From Lycorma delicatula (Eukaryota; Arthropoda; Insecta; Hemiptera; Fulgoridae): a DNA stretch of 64,000 bases. This document shows, one piece after another, positions 10,816 through 24,194 of the stretch. The position numbers and the translations under genes are program-made. The DNA is taken from contig NC_134463.1 in assembly GCF_047948215.1 (NCBI RefSeq), positions 55,310,201 to 55,374,200 on the forward strand. The letters run 5' to 3'. Each line of letters opens with the position of its first letter. Position 1 is the first letter of the stretch. The notes beneath the pieces are model-generated. The model was not told the DNA's origin. It made no database searches and worked only from the letters and a program-made list of their open reading frames with translations.

Positions 10816-12911
10816 TTTTTATCTATTTCTTTAAATTATGTTGTCTTTGTGATTCTGTTTACGAAGAAATTAAATATTTATTTTAATATTAAAGTAATAT
10901 TTAAAATTAGTATAATAAAAATTTTGTAAATATTATAAATTTCAATACAAATAGTAATTCTAAATTTGCATCAATTACTAAAATTATTATCGATTAGATA
11001 GTAACTGACTCGTGATAAATTTTCCAGACCTAACCGTAATCAATTTGCAATATTCGATGTAGCATGGAAGAACGCTACCATCTGTTAATTTACATAATTG
11101 TAATATATTTATTTTTAATATTATTATAAATTTAAAATTAAATTTAATTGCTTTATTAAAATAAAATACCTTCAACAACATCAGAGTAACATTAATCGGA
11201 TAAGAATTTCCAAAGTGGTATTTAATGAATTAAGCTGGAACTGATTCTGTTACCTGTAACAGACAAAAAAAATTTATCATATATTACTATATGTTATTAA
11301 GAATAAATAAAATTGTAAACTAGAAAAGTTTAATATTTAATTTATTAACTAATTTACAATACAGGAAGAGATGTTAATGAATTAACTTGTACGAGTTAAG
11401 AAGTTCAAGTTTTGAATTTAACTTAACAAAGTATCTCATAATATTCTACATTTGTAATAAAGCTATGAGATTAAAATATTAAGACTTTATTTAAAAATTA
11501 ATATAGAACATCATTATCTAAAAATACAAACAAAAACAGGTAATAATTTATATTTATTTTTATAATTCCTAGACTCACATTAACTTTGATTTAACAACTA
11601 TTTTCTTCCTTTCTAATCACTGTATTTAAAAAAAGGGCCGGCAGACAGTTGCATAGCTTTACCGGTTTTATCCCTGACCGATTTTTATTTCATATTCGCC
11701 ATTGGGTATTTAAATATTACTGACTTAATTATGCAATACTTAGAGTATAGTTTTAAGAAACTATATTGGCACATTGGAATCAAATTGTTTTACTGAAATT
11801 TTTTTTAGCAGTTATAATTTTAATACAATATAATTTTGATGATAAAATATTATTTGATTAAGGGGGGGTCAACTAAGACCCAAATGTTTTTACTACGAAT
11901 TTTGATTTTACTGAATTTTTACTACTGCAAACAATAAAAACCTCATTTGCACAAAATGATAAAATAGGGCCTAAATGTTTTCGCTGAAGTTCAATCTTTT
12001 TCACGAAAAATTGCAAATATTAATTATGATTAATAATTAACTAGGTTTCATATAAATTAATACATAGGTAATATATCCGTAATTGAATTGAAATGATACA
12101 TAACACTTAAGCATTAAGGAAAAATCTACTTTCATTTCTCACCACTAATGAAAATAACATTCGGAAAAACGCAAAATATTATTTTGGATTATTTCTATCG
12201 TTATTTTATAGCTGTTTAAGAAGAGGATTCCAATTAAAAGAAGATTACTGAAGCAAATTTTTATAATTTACTAAGAGAAAATTATAGATGCTATAGATTT
12301 GTAACTTGTGGAGTTATTACATTGATCGTGACAAACAAATTAATAAATCAAATTCATTCAGCAGTTATTAACTAACATCTTAAAAATTAGCATATATAGA
12401 ATTTTATTTTATATGTAGAGTACGTACATCCCATGGAATTTAATGGATTAATAGATACCTAAACAGACACACACAATATTATATATATATAGTTCCTGAT
12501 ATAAATGATTTATATATTCTGTATGAAATCATCACACCTTCTAAGTGACCCAGGAGATCCCACAGGAGGAACTCAAAACTTTTAAATAGAAACGGCAAGG
12601 TTGTGAAAACATTTTAAGGGGCAATAAAATAAAAAATTGCGACGTAAAAGGTTTTGATGACCTAACCAAAATGGCAATCATTTAACGTTTTCATAGGTAG
12701 TTTCAAAAAAAGGTATACAGTATTCTTAAATAACTGCTTAACAATGAAATACTGAAAACAAAATTAAGAAAATGTTCGTACACAAAATGGAATGGGTTCT
12801 TTACATAAGACATCTATAAAACCGCAAATTGGAGTGCTGAAAGCCGGTATTGAAACAGCTATGAAAAATATATAATAGTTGCCATTCTATTCGGGTTGTT
12901 TTAACTTGATG
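10816..12911. other. Long AT-rich stretch; diverged R-E repeat inside
   Basis: About 2 kb without recognisable genes. Positions 11,690-11,900 share 'GACTTAATTAT.CAATA' and a 'GACCCAAAT' block with 36,640-36,810, so a diverged repeat (R-E) is likely. The rest shows nothing that I can support. Confidence 0.45.
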
Positions 12912-13766
12912 TTTTTACTTCCTTGTACGAAGTTAAGGAAGTAATCTAATAACGAAATATTTCGGTTTTCAGATTTCAACGGAAATATCCATTTTGACTA
13001 GTCTCGGTGTGACGTCTGTATGTACTTACGTATCTCGCATAACTCAAAAATGGTTAACCGTAGAATGTTGAAATTTTGAATTTAGGACTGTCGTATGTTT
13101 TTATCACGTCCTTGTAAATTCACATTCAAATCGTAAAAATGCGAAAATACATTAGCTAAATAATTCAATAGGAAGATATACTGATTATTCTGTAAAAAAA
13201 AAAAAAACATTGAGAATATTATTAATTCATCTCGCAATTCCAGTAACCGGGTTAACACTTCCGCTGGAATAACCATCTGACTTCTGCACGGAAAAGAATT
13301 TAGTTGTGCACCTCCCTTTTCGATTGCAATCGACTGAACAAAAAGTATCCAAAAAAAAGCCTAAAAACCAAAAAAAATTTGGATATTTTCTTAACTGCAG
13401 TAATAACCCCTCACTGAGAGCTTTTCAACGATATACTATACGTGGTAATTATTTTTATTGGTTCCAGAGTTATAGCCAAATGAAATTGTAATTAATGAAA
13501 TATTTGGATCTTACAAGGGGTAGGCACATCGCTTCGAATCCAACTTCATCTTCGGTTTTTTTAATTTTAATATACTAATTTATTAACCTCCGATTGTAAA
13601 AAAAACTTTTACGATAAATAATAATTAAATAACAATAAAAAAAGAATATATATCAAAAGTTATTAAGAAAATAAAATGTTATGTCAGTTTTATTTAAAAA
13701 AAAAAAAAATGTATATATGTAATGTAATAGGCGTACAAGGAAATCATGTGGTGTCCACATCAGATT
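12912..13766 (-). repeat. R-A element, copy 3, with an internal insertion
   Basis: R-A in inverse orientation: it starts TTTTTACTTCCTTGTACGAA and ends ATGTGGTGTCCACATCAGAT, which contains the perfect hairpin ATGTGG/CCACAT. Colinearity with other copies breaks at about 13,095 (after GGACTGTCGTA) and resumes at about 13,299 (TAGTTGTGCACCTCC). Roughly 200 bp of unrelated sequence therefore sits inside. The insert has an A14 tract at about 13,194 but no recognisable ends. Confidence 0.75.
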
Positions 13767-14489
13767 TTTTTTTCTCTTACATTAATTCATAAACCCAATA
13801 GTTTACCAATATTTTAACTTGAACACCTGTAAATTAACATAATAGAACATAGTAATACATGTACAAGTATAGTGTATGAAAACCAGAAACAGAAATTTAC
13901 AATTAAATTCTCTGAAATGAAAATTTATTCTGTACCATTAACCTAAAAATGTCTTGTTAGTTGAAAAACAGAAATGTTTTAATGTTATATGTATTGCTGT
14001 ACGTATAATGAAAAACGGAAATAAATCAGTTTAAAATACTTTTAAACATTAAATAAATTTAATGATAATGGAGAAAAATGTTGATTTTTAAAATTTAAAT
14101 GTCACCTATGTATCTGTAAAAGAGAAATGGTTTAAAGTTTAAATGTAATGCTTTACATTTAATAAAAAACCGAAATAAATTAGTTGAAAATACTTTTAAA
14201 AATTAAATATTTATAATAATAATGCAGAAAAACGTTTTTAAAAAATTTAAAAAACGTCTATGTACCCGTAAAAGAGAAATCGTTTAAAGTTTAAATGTCT
14301 GCTTTACATATAATTAAAATCAAATTACTTGAAAAATACTTTTAAAATTTAAATAAATAAATACGCAAATTTCTTCAATTACACAAATTAATCATACACA
14401 CACACGCGCGCTCGCGCATATTTTTATGTGATTATTTCTTTTTATTTTCTTAAAGAGAATTAAATTAATTATATTACTATATATAAAAA
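13767..14489. other. AT-rich DNA with a local direct repetition
   Basis: Three related segments around 14,000, 14,150 and 14,280 share 'AAAGAGAAATnGTTTAAAGTTTAAATGT' style wording and 'TACTTTTAAAnATTAAAT', so this is a degenerate tandem repeat with a period of about 130-150 bp. A CA/CG simple tract lies at 14,397-14,416. No gene. Confidence 0.55.
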
Positions 14490-14999
14490 AAACCCTTTCG
14501 ACACGCCGGAAGGCATAGGTAGATTTCACCGGTGCTAATTAGGGGATAAAAGAGATTTCCACCTTAAAGTTAAGAAAAATTTCAAATTTATTCAATACGA
14601 CAATGGTTGCATGAGAAAAACATTTCACAAGTTTAGCATACGACAAGCCCCTTCTAACAATTCCAGCAACATTTTGGTCATCCCTTGCCGTAACGGTTAA
14701 TCATATCAAAAATTGTACCTGAAACAAAGGTTTCAGGAAATGGTTAGAGGACTAACGACCACTTTCAACAGATTCGATACTGCGCCTATTAAGGGAAGTA
14801 TGATTCTGTTTTGTCTTCGAAACCCCATTTTTTTCAACCCCCTGGGCCAATGGTTAGTGATATAAAAACAATTTACTTAGATAAGTTTTAGGTTATCCAC
14901 AGAATAGTAGGAACTTTAAACGATTTCGCTATTTAACTTGATAAGAAAGTTATAGCGATATATTTTTTTTTCGAAAAAGCTCCCCCATTTCCACCCCCA
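14490..14999 (-). repeat. R-B repeat, copy 2 (inverse)
   Basis: Inverse complement of 2,455-2,985. Shared landmarks are CGACACGCCGGAAGGC, CAACATTTTGGTCATCCCTT and TCGAAACCCCATTTTTTTC. It is cut at 14,999, where an R-A body begins at 15,003 without an R-A left terminus. Confidence 0.65.
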
Positions 15000-15002
15000 T
15001 CT

Positions 15003-15445
15003 AATTCGAAGCGATGTGCCTTCCCCTTTAAGATCCAAATATTACAGTAATTAAACTTTTATTTGGCTATAACTCTGGAACCCATCAAAATAAGTACATC
15101 TGAGTTCTCGATAAGGGCTTATTACGGCAGTTAAGAAAAAATCCAAAATCCAATTTTTTTTTGATTTGGGGTTTTTTGGTCACTTTTGGTTCAGTCAATT
15201 GCAATCAAAAGTGGAGGTGCACAATTAGATGTTCCAACAGTCCTAAATCCAAAATTTCAACATCCTACGCCTAATCGGTTTTTATTTATCCGAGATACAT
15301 ACGTACGTATGTACGAACAGACCTCACGTCGAAACCAGTCAAAATGGATTCAGGAATAGTCAAAATGGATATTTCCGTTGAAATGTGAAAACCGAAATTT
15401 TTCGCGGTCACAGTATTTCCATTACTTTGTACAAGGAAGTAAAAA
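15003..15445 (+). repeat. R-A element, copy 4, left end missing
   Basis: Starts in mid-element at 'CGAAGCGATGTGCCTTCCCC' and runs to the normal right terminus TACAAGGAAGTAAAAA. The first 150-200 bp of R-A, including its hairpin and left terminal block, are absent and R-B abuts directly. Confidence 0.75.
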
Positions 15446-15924
15446 TCATTATTGTAATTTCACTGTCGTATAAACTGCCGAATCTACTGTTCGTAGATAA
15501 AAATGCTAACTAGCAAAATTGTTTAAACTTTTCTCAGCTTTCCGAGGTACCAGCAGCTTTTCTTTATTTTAAATAATAACTGATGTATTAAAGAAATCCG
15601 AAAGAAAACTGAAAAAACTATTTATTTTACAATAATTTGTTAACAAAAAAGTTGACAACAGAGTTGTAGGACTTTCCCGCCACACGGATTTTTTCTGATG
15701 CGCACAAATTAACTTAAATTTTAAATAATTTTATTTAAATACAATATTTTCGGTTTATTTCAATTAATAATTCTAACTAAAGCGTACGCGCATACCGTAT
15801 TTCATTTGCCCGGGTTTGGCGGTACCTAGCGGTCACCTTTATTACTTTTATACACTTTAAATATTATTCATTTATTTAATTATACCGCTCACTTCTAACG
15901 TTACAACATACCAGACGACTACAT
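15446..15924. other. Unannotated AT-rich DNA
   Basis: Nothing recognised. Confidence 0.5.
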
Positions 15925-16138
15925 CAGTAAAGGCAATTACATTTATACGGGTTTGAATACTAGATCGTGGATACCGGTGTTCTTTGATGATTGGGTTTCA
16001 ATTAACCACACATCTCAGGAATAGTCGACCTGAGACTGCACAAGACTACACTTTATTTACATTCATACTTATCATCCTCACTTATCCTCTGAAGTAATAC
16101 CTTACGGTGGTTCCGGAAGCTAAACAGAAAAAGAACAA
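15925..16138 (+). mobile_element. SINE-1 copy b, 5'-truncated
   Basis: Begins in the body at 'AGTAAAGGCAATTACATTT' and ends with the SINE-1 tail GGAAGCTAAACAGAAAAAG. The tRNA-like head is missing, so the promoter is lost. No target duplication was found by eye. Confidence 0.85.
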
Positions 16139-17940
16139 AGACGTCTACAGCAGTTGTACGTCAGTGCTACAATAGCTCTCCTTGTGGTGAGAGGGGGTAC
16201 TAATGACGCACTATACCCACTTAGCCACAATTTTATTTATAGTATTTTTGGAGGGGTGGGAATGTGATTTTGCAAAAAATCTTTCTTGGAAATATTATTT
16301 TTTAATTGTTAACAAACGTGTCTAAGAAAAATAATACCTTAATTAGGTAAAATATCGAGATACTTAGGGTGACCTTGCTGTACAACTACATCCCCTTCAC
16401 CTTTTAAGTTGAAAATTTAATTACATCAATGCACCATATATAAAAGTAATCTGACAAAGTTTGGTCAAAATCGGTCGGCTAGTTCTGGAGATATAAGCCG
16501 AACACCGAACACACACACACACACACGCGAGCGCGCGCGCGCGTACACGCAAACATTTCCATCCGGTTTTTGTGTATTTTACGTTCCTTAGGTGTCAAAA
16601 TGTAAAGATCCAGTGAAAACCGCATATGCCCAAATTGGATTACAACATTTTCTCTTTTAGAGATGTAGTTCTGCTATAGCGCTAGGCGGGAAAGTAAAAG
16701 AAATAGCAACAGAATATTTTTATAAAGAGTTTCATACGTTTATATACACACTTTTAGCAACCCTTTCCATTTTGTCGCATGCTTGGGTAAATTTGTTCTC
16801 CTATTTCGACCCTCCAGATATAACATGCCTCGAACATACGTATAAGACTGATTAATTACTAAATTTTAATTCTTATATAACTCAAAGAAATAAGAGTAAT
16901 TAAAAAATTTCTCAACAATAGAACAATAAAAATACATTAATTTTGTTGCTACAGAAACGTTTTTAATAAATTCTCATTTCTCTAATAGGAGTTACAGATG
17001 TTACACATACAACTGATTTTGTTTTTGGAATGAATTTTAAGTTGATTTTATAGAGGGTTACCTCCCTTCCAGAAACATAACACAAACAAGTTAGGATCAC
17101 GAAGACGGGTGGGAATTTTACTTCTTTTTTTTCTCCTTTTTTTCATCAATATTTCATTTTCTCATTTTCATTCAGGTTTCCATGTATACACGAACACAGG
17201 GTCGCGAGACGGGCGAGTATCGTAGAAAACTTACACTTCAATGGTAAAATACAATAATACACAAGTAGGAACACACATGTAGGGGCTTGCCTGTCAAATA
17301 AATGTAGATACCAAGTGTGTATTAGCAGGAAGGAGTGGACGTAACCCTCACAATAATATTAATTTTTTAGTTTAAAGATATAAAAACCAGTAAACACAAA
17401 AAATATTTAAAGAAAATTATAAAACTGCACTAATGAATTAATTGCATTTGTTACGATAACTTTTTAAATAAATGCTTTTAATTACTATTATTCAAAATAA
17501 ATATGTAAAAATATATTAATAAAATAAAACTACAACAAATTTGAGATAAAATTGTTTATTCACTAATGAAACAATAAAAAGCTGAATAAAAAAAATTTCC
17601 TTGATTTATTCAAATATTTTTGTTTATTAATAAAAACAATTTAATGAAAAACACACGGTCGATGTACGAGTATTATGTTACAGTGTAGTTACAAGTGTAG
17701 CATAATTTTTATTACAAGCGCCTGCCTCTCACAGCCGACATTGTATTTTGGTTCGACACACTGTAGATATAATTAATTATTTTTAATAAACTGAAGGGAA
17801 GAATTTTTGTATTCTACGGTAATCTGTTAAAAATAAGGTAATATAATAACGCCCTTTCTCCCGAAAATTGTTATTTTTCACGTTTCTATACGTACAAAAT
17901 TTCTCTTCCTGATAAGAACCTTTAATAACTCCCTGAAAAA
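16139..17940. other. AT-rich DNA; dispersed-repeat phrase and CA/CG simple repeat
   Basis: At 16,452-16,505 the phrase AAAGTTTGGTCAAAATCGG recurs (compare 1-330), followed by a (CA)n(CG)n run at 16,506-16,542. The remainder to 17,940 has no recognisable gene. The minus-strand open frame at 17,783-17,989 runs into R-A sequence and is not credible. Confidence 0.45.
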
Positions 17941-18504
17941 ATCTGATGTGGACAACAAATGACTTCCTTTTACGCCTATTAAATTCCATTTACACATTTC
18001 TAATAGTACATAAAATTTTCTTTCATTTATAACAAAAAGAAAAGGAGATGAAGTCTTGATTCAAACCGACGTACCTTCCCCTAAGATCCAAATATTTCAT
18101 TAAAGATTTATTTGACTATAACTATGAAACCAAAGAAAATAAGTACCACTTATGATATATCTATTATGAAATCTCTCAATGAGGGCTTATTAATGCAGTT
18201 AAAAAAAAGTCCAAAATCCAATTTTTATTTATTTTGGGCTTTTTTGAACACTTTTGGTTCAGTCAATTGCAATCAAAAGGCGAGGTCCAAAACTACATGT
18301 TACAATAGTCCTAAACCCAAAATTTCAACATCCTACGACTAATTTTGTTTTAAGTGAAACGAGATACATACATACGTATAGATGTCACGCCGAAACTAGT
18401 CAAAATGGATTCAGGTATGGTCAAAATGGATATTAACGTTGAAATCTGAAATCCGAAAATTTTTCGAACACAATACTTCCTTTTTTTTCATACAAGGAAG
18501 TAAA
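17941..18504 (+). repeat. R-A element, copy 5
   Basis: Starts ATCTGATGTGGAC and ends TACAAGGAAGTAAAAA. The 5' hairpin is broken (ATGTGG-ACA-ACAAAT). The left terminal block reads ACTTCCTTTTACG. The segment between the left end and 'GGAGATGAAGTC' is shortened relative to copy 2. The central hairpin (AAAAAGTCCAAAATCCAA arm at about 18,203) persists. The open frames at 18,112-18,436 are fortuitous. Confidence 0.75.
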
Positions 18505-19699
18505 AAATTGAAGATAATTTCTTTATGGAGGATTTAATTTTCATACATATAAATATATTATTTTTTTTATAGAATATTTTTCCTATAAAACAAAAAAAAG
18601 ATAAGAATAAACGTATAAAAGTCAGTGGTTCATAAAGTATGATTATGGTCCGTTTCCAACTTTGATATATTCATTATCACACTTAAACATGAATTATCAA
18701 AAGGAATTATTAAAAATGAAAGAAAAATTTCCACAATGAAAAGTTAAAAATTCTGAATGAAAAACACTGTATCTTATAACTGAAAAAAGGAAGTAAATTT
18801 TTCCTCATTGTTCAAAATTCTTATCATTAACCACCCAATTTTTGTTTTTTAACACGGCTTAATATCTATTTTTATTACTAATAATAAAACTACATAACAC
18901 ATTTTAACTAAAATAAATGTTTACGGTTTACATAAAATCTATTTGAATAGGGAAATAAATATTTCCCTATAAAGTTATACTAAATATTAAAAAATATGTT
19001 AAAATAAATAAGTGAATAATCTTAATCTAAAAATACTGAAGAAAAAAGTATTAAACCAATAAAAATCTGATTCATGAATTATAAATAGCAAAAAAAAAAA
19101 AACATACACACATTGTCAGAAAGAGGAAAGTTAACAGACAGACAAATACACATATAAACTCATGAATGAAGTAAAAAACAGTAAACTCAGTTTTGCTTAT
19201 TTTAATCTTATTCATTTTCTAAATACATGAATACACTTTGTTGAAAATTTCATTAATGTTTCTCAAATGTAATATACTCACAAATTAATTTAATTGATTT
19301 ATTCTTAAATTAACTGTAACTACCTTTGAAATTACCTTCTAAATAACATAATATACAAACAGATATTTATCATTTAAAGCATTTGTTGTATGAAATTCAA
19401 AATGTTTGCCAAAAATAATCCGTAAATCAAAGCTCCCAAAATCTGATATTTTATTCTTTAAACTACATATAATTTTTACTCCACAACATCCACAAGGAAT
19501 TTAATAATATTCGTAACATCAGTAGTAAAGAATATTTAGTGGATCATCAAAGATTTTATAAAAAAAAAACTTTTACTATTTATCTACAGCACAACTATCT
19601 CTATGAACAACAATGACGATATTATCTAAGTCTTCGTTTTAAAGTAATTTCATTTAAAGAGTAAACGAAGCATATTAAGACCTCAAAATTTAAAGCAAA
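18505..19699. other. AT-rich DNA, nothing recognised
   Basis: No gene or repeat match that I can support. Confidence 0.55.
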
Positions 19700-21960
19700 T
19701 TTGTACTGTAGTATTTTTGTGATATTTCAGCAATTTATTGGTCCCTTCATCACACGATCATTGATGACATATATTCTGAGTACTTCATACATTAAGTTGA
19801 CGCATTGTTAGTGGGAGTGACTGGAATGCGAAACATCTAGACCAGGCTTCTAGACTCATGACCACTTGCGATAGGATCTTTAAGGAATGTAACATGAAGC
19901 CACAGCGCAATGTTATCTCTGGATTGGAACAAAGTTATTTGCCTTCAGATGCGACTAATGCATGTGACAACTATGGTAGTTTCTTCCTTCTATATTGAGG
20001 TAGGACACAACTTTGATTCTACAATCGATCACTACCTGTAGTGTCGACTGCAAGCACAATGGTCCTAAAGAAGAGGAATTCCCCAAACATTCACAATAAT
20101 AGGATCAACTGGGATTCTTACTGGAGCTTTATTGAGGATAGAGCACCGGCGGCTCTTCCATAAAACTGTACAATCAATGAAAATGATTTGACTTCGATCA
20201 TGCAGGAGGAGGCATGGCGCCATGACACCACACTGAAGGAGAAATAAGTGAAGACACAGAGGTAGTGATGGAACTTATTGCCAACAAAAGGAGAATTTGG
20301 TGGTGGCAATACAGGAGTCCCAAAGATCAATTGGCTCTGAACGAGGTCCATGCAGATTGAAGTTACTAATGAGATCGACAAAAAAAGAAACATTTAAGGG
20401 TTAGATGACTATTTCTTCTGGAAAGCCACAAGAATGTTCAAACGACCTCTTCTATCATCTCGACCACTGAGGTCATCAAAGGGTGACCTTGTAGTGACAA
20501 CCAAAACGCTGAGTTGTTTGCTGCTTACCTATGCAAATTTTTAAATATCATGAGATGAGAGAGTGTGACAAGGGAGAAATTATTAGATTCTTAAATAGTC
20601 CTATTTTACTGTATTTCTACTGAAACCTTTCTTTTTCTGTAGGTATCAGAGAAATTTAAAATAATGAGGAACTCAAAAAAGGTTCTGGACTTTGACTTAA
20701 TCACATGGAGAATGTTATTCACATTGCCACTGTTGACAGTACTCTGTATAATTCATCATTTTTATGAGATTCTACGCACAATGTTTATTTGCTACTTATC
20801 CTTTCCAAGGTCTTTTAGAGGTTCTTCCTATTAAGGCTCTGGCCAATTCTGATAAGCAATGACATTATTCCAGATCAGTTTGGCTTTGGGAGCTGCCATT
20901 CAACTATTGAACAGATTCATATAATTGTTAGTTATCTATGTATGTCTGAAAAGGAAGGAATTTTGTATGGCAGCAGGCATTTCCTAGATATCCAATAGGC
21001 CTTTGACAAAGTTTGACTAGATGGTCTAAATTAAAATCGAGTCTTATTAATGTTAATGTCAACCATTTTATTCGGTACTAACTAGAAGGTTTCTTTTCGC
21101 TAGTTAGTATAATCAGGAGTTAACTAACTTTTTCGATATTCAGTTAGGTATCCAACAAGGTTCAGTTTTGGATCCAATTTTATATCTGATCTACAATGCA
21201 AACCTTCCCAGTCCAAACTATATAACAATCACATTATTTGCGGATGACATGGCGGTTGATGATGATGCAACTTTGGCCTCAGGTAAACTACAATCTTTAT
21301 TGGATCTTATAAACATACCGCGATAAAATGAAATTTTTGTTTACAATGAAGAGAGATTATTGTCCACATGTCCAACTAGATAATGTTTACAATACAGGTA
21401 CGAACAATGTACAACATCTGGGATTGCACCTGGATCATCATTATTTAACGTGGAGAGCACATAAGAGAGAAGAAAAATCAATTAGACAATAAGTTTAAGC
21501 AAATGTACTGGTTGCTGGATGGAAATTCTTCTTTATCTTTATCAAATAAATTACTACTATATAAGGTATTCATGAAACCAACATGGTGCAATGGCATACA
21601 GATATGGGAAACATCATGTAACAGCAACATTGAGATCATCCAGAAGTTCCAGGAAAAAGTAGTACTCAGCATCTTCATGGAATTTAAGCTGTGGTTTGTA
21701 AGAAGCAATAAGAGACTATTTAAGGATCCTGTACACTGGTGAGGAAATTCAATGTATAAGTGTGAAATAGGTATCTGAATTAAATGAGCAAGTGAACCAC
21801 CAACCCCGTGTGGACAATAATGGAGATCCTACATGCCTAAAAAGGAGACATGTGTTGGATTATGATGTAATGATAGATTTTACGTTCCAGGACTGGATTG
21901 ATAACTAAGATCCCCCCCTGTTTGGAATGATAACTAGGATAATAATTATTGATGACAACC
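19700..21960 (+). mobile_element. Jockey-type non-LTR retrotransposon ORF2 relic (endonuclease C-terminus, RT, C-terminal region)
   Basis: A decayed LINE of more than 2 kb on the + strand, readable only by changing frames. In order: 'SDWNAKHL' (about 19,817; endonuclease GDxNAKH motif), 'NWDSYWSFIEDRAPAALP' (about 20,110; linker), 'SKVFERFFL' and 'DQFGFGSCHSTIEQ' (RT fingers, about 20,810-20,920), 'FLDIQ*AFDKV' (palm, about 20,980), 'GIQQGSVL' (about 21,150), and an intact catalytic FADD at 21,237-21,248. Then 'KQMYWLLDGNSSLSLSNKLL' and 'IEIIQKFQEKV' (21,500-21,670), the Jockey C-terminal region. Many stops and frameshifts mean it cannot be active. Family by motif recall; RT identity is secure. 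Confidence 0.8.
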
Positions 21961-22702
21961 TAGTTTGTTGTATTAGATTTACAATTTTATATTGCTTTTA
22001 TGTATTTAACAGGAGTGGAAATACAGCCACCGATTGAAACTTTTAGACCTTTATTGATGTACTGAGAATTAATGATTGTGGTACGCTCAGTCATACTCCC
22101 GTCAGAAATTATTGAATTATAAATCATTCTATTGTCCTGTTTTTTTGTGTTGACTATAACAGCTTTAACACAATTGTTTGTTAATCTCTAATAATTTGTT
22201 TCCTCTTGTAATTTATTATTTTTATTTACTGTGATAATTTGTATGTTTTGTTATTAAGGTTGGGTTGGTAAATACTCATTATGTATTGTAAAAAAGTAAT
22301 GTAAGTGTCAGATTTTATAAGGAGTATCTCTGGGTACGTTTCGTCATATTATTATTTGTCAATCCATTTATTTATGGTTTCAATGTATATAGAAACCCAC
22401 TGTAAATAAAGTACAGTAGTCAAAATAAAAAATTATGTGTGGTGTAATTTTTAACGGTAATATCAAATAATTTAGCAATTTATAATTTAAAATAACATTT
22501 AACCAGTTCATCAAATAATTAAAATATAACATTAAATTAAAAAAAAAAACAGTCAGTTGAAAAGGCAGATTAATAGATAAAATGATGACCTTCTCTCAGA
22601 TTAAAGGTAAAGAAAATAATAAAGAAAGATTAGGTCTTGTATTAACTGATCTCTATGAGTGGAATCTCCTCACTACAGTACATATAGCATATTGTAACTA
22701 TG

Positions 22703-22744
<42 letters not shown>

Positions 22745-23509
22745 CCCATTATAACTCCCTTATAATTATCATTCATTATAACTATTCAATCTGGTAAATG
22801 AAACATAAACTCCTCCTTTCAACGTACCCAACTCGAAAAATATAGCAAATCACAACTGCCTAAAAAATTCAATGTGTACACACATATGGTTGGATGTTAG
22901 ATATCACGTGTGGGTTTTTTAATCTCATTTTAATTACTTTTTTTGTCAAATAAACATATACATTTAATGAAATGTGTATTTTCTTAAAAATATATTAAAA
23001 ACAAAAAGTATACAATGCATATATTTTAATTTGACAAAATATAAATAAAATGTTGTTTGATTTTTACACAGAAAGCTGTTGAAGAACCTTGGCTGCTTAG
23101 TTAAACAAGTATAAATAAGCCTGCATACACACGCTAAAAATACAATGTAAAATAGAATTAATAAATAAATATATATATATTATACACATGCACGCGTGCC
23201 CACACACACAGAGTATATAATGAAATAATATTTTTATACATATAAACATTTGAGAAATTAAAAATAAAAAAAGTATAAAAAGAGAATCCTCTCTTTTTTT
23301 TATCTTTTGATAAATTCTACGTATATACAATCCTGTGATCATTATCTACTAATGAGTTTTTCATCATAAAATCTTTGGCATAATGGTTCAAGAAAGATTA
23401 GATCCTGTATTAACTGATCTCTATACAAACAGACTCTCTTCATCCTGATACATATAGTGTAGTATAACTATGTGTAGCCATATAATTATTTTTCATTTAG
23501 ACTATGCAG
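21961..23509. other. AT-rich DNA with (AT)n tract
   Basis: An AT run covers about 22,707-22,742. Related wording occurs at 22,615-22,700 and 23,390-23,475 ('AGAAAGATTAG.TC.TGTATTAACTGATCTCTAT'), so a diverged direct repeat of about 90 bp is present with a spacing near 775 bp. No gene. Confidence 0.55.
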
Positions 23510-24194
23510 CAGTGGTGGCTCACATATAGGCACTGTCGAACTGCAGCACCCCTTATTTACACTTGATATTATCGATAACATTTAATATAACGAGTCCTTT
23601 TTTCTTTTATTGATTCTTTATACTTGTACAATATATTATCCTTAAGCTTAATGTCAGTAACCATCCCTCAGTTTAAAAAAAAATTCAAAAATCATTGTAT
23701 GGAAGTGTGCACTTCACAGTTCTAACAGAATGGTGTTTGGCTGCTGTGCTCATGTACACATAGGAAGCTGCACACAAAAGAGAGAGAGAGAGAGAGTGAG
23801 AGAGAACTGTTCTTCCATAGTGTCGCATGATGGTGAAAGCAGTTTTTTTTTTACTCCACATGTGTTGTGCTCAAAAACCATGTACCATATTCTTTACTGT
23901 GATAAACTGTAGAATTAGATTATTATCCTGTTTCCAGTTATTCTATTTAATTCATTTTTTTTTTAAAGAAGAAGAAGAATGGATTTAATTTTAAATGAAT
24001 AGTTCAAACTTGAACTGTAACGAGTTAAGTTAAAGTAAGTAAAAATAGTTTGATTTTGTTCCTTTAGGATTTTATCAAGTTTCTGAATCAATTTTATTTT
24101 TATATGTTTGTTTCCTTTTACAAAATTTTAAAACAAATGCTGAAAATTTTCTGGAGCACCACCTTCCACTAATTTTAGCTATGAGCTACCACTG
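23510..24194 (-). mobile_element. hAT-like non-autonomous transposon, copy 2 (inverse)
   Basis: Left end CAGTGGTGGCTCACATA and right end TATGAGCTACCACTG, a clear imperfect inverted pair of hAT style. Internal sequence matches the inverse of copy 1 at 9,043-9,939 (CTGCAGCACCCC near the left end here, the GAGAGAGAG tract, TTCACAGTTC). An 8 bp duplication is not evident (CTATGCAG against CTACTCGA). No transposase coding was seen. The open frame at 23,730-23,912 is not conserved. Confidence 0.6.
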
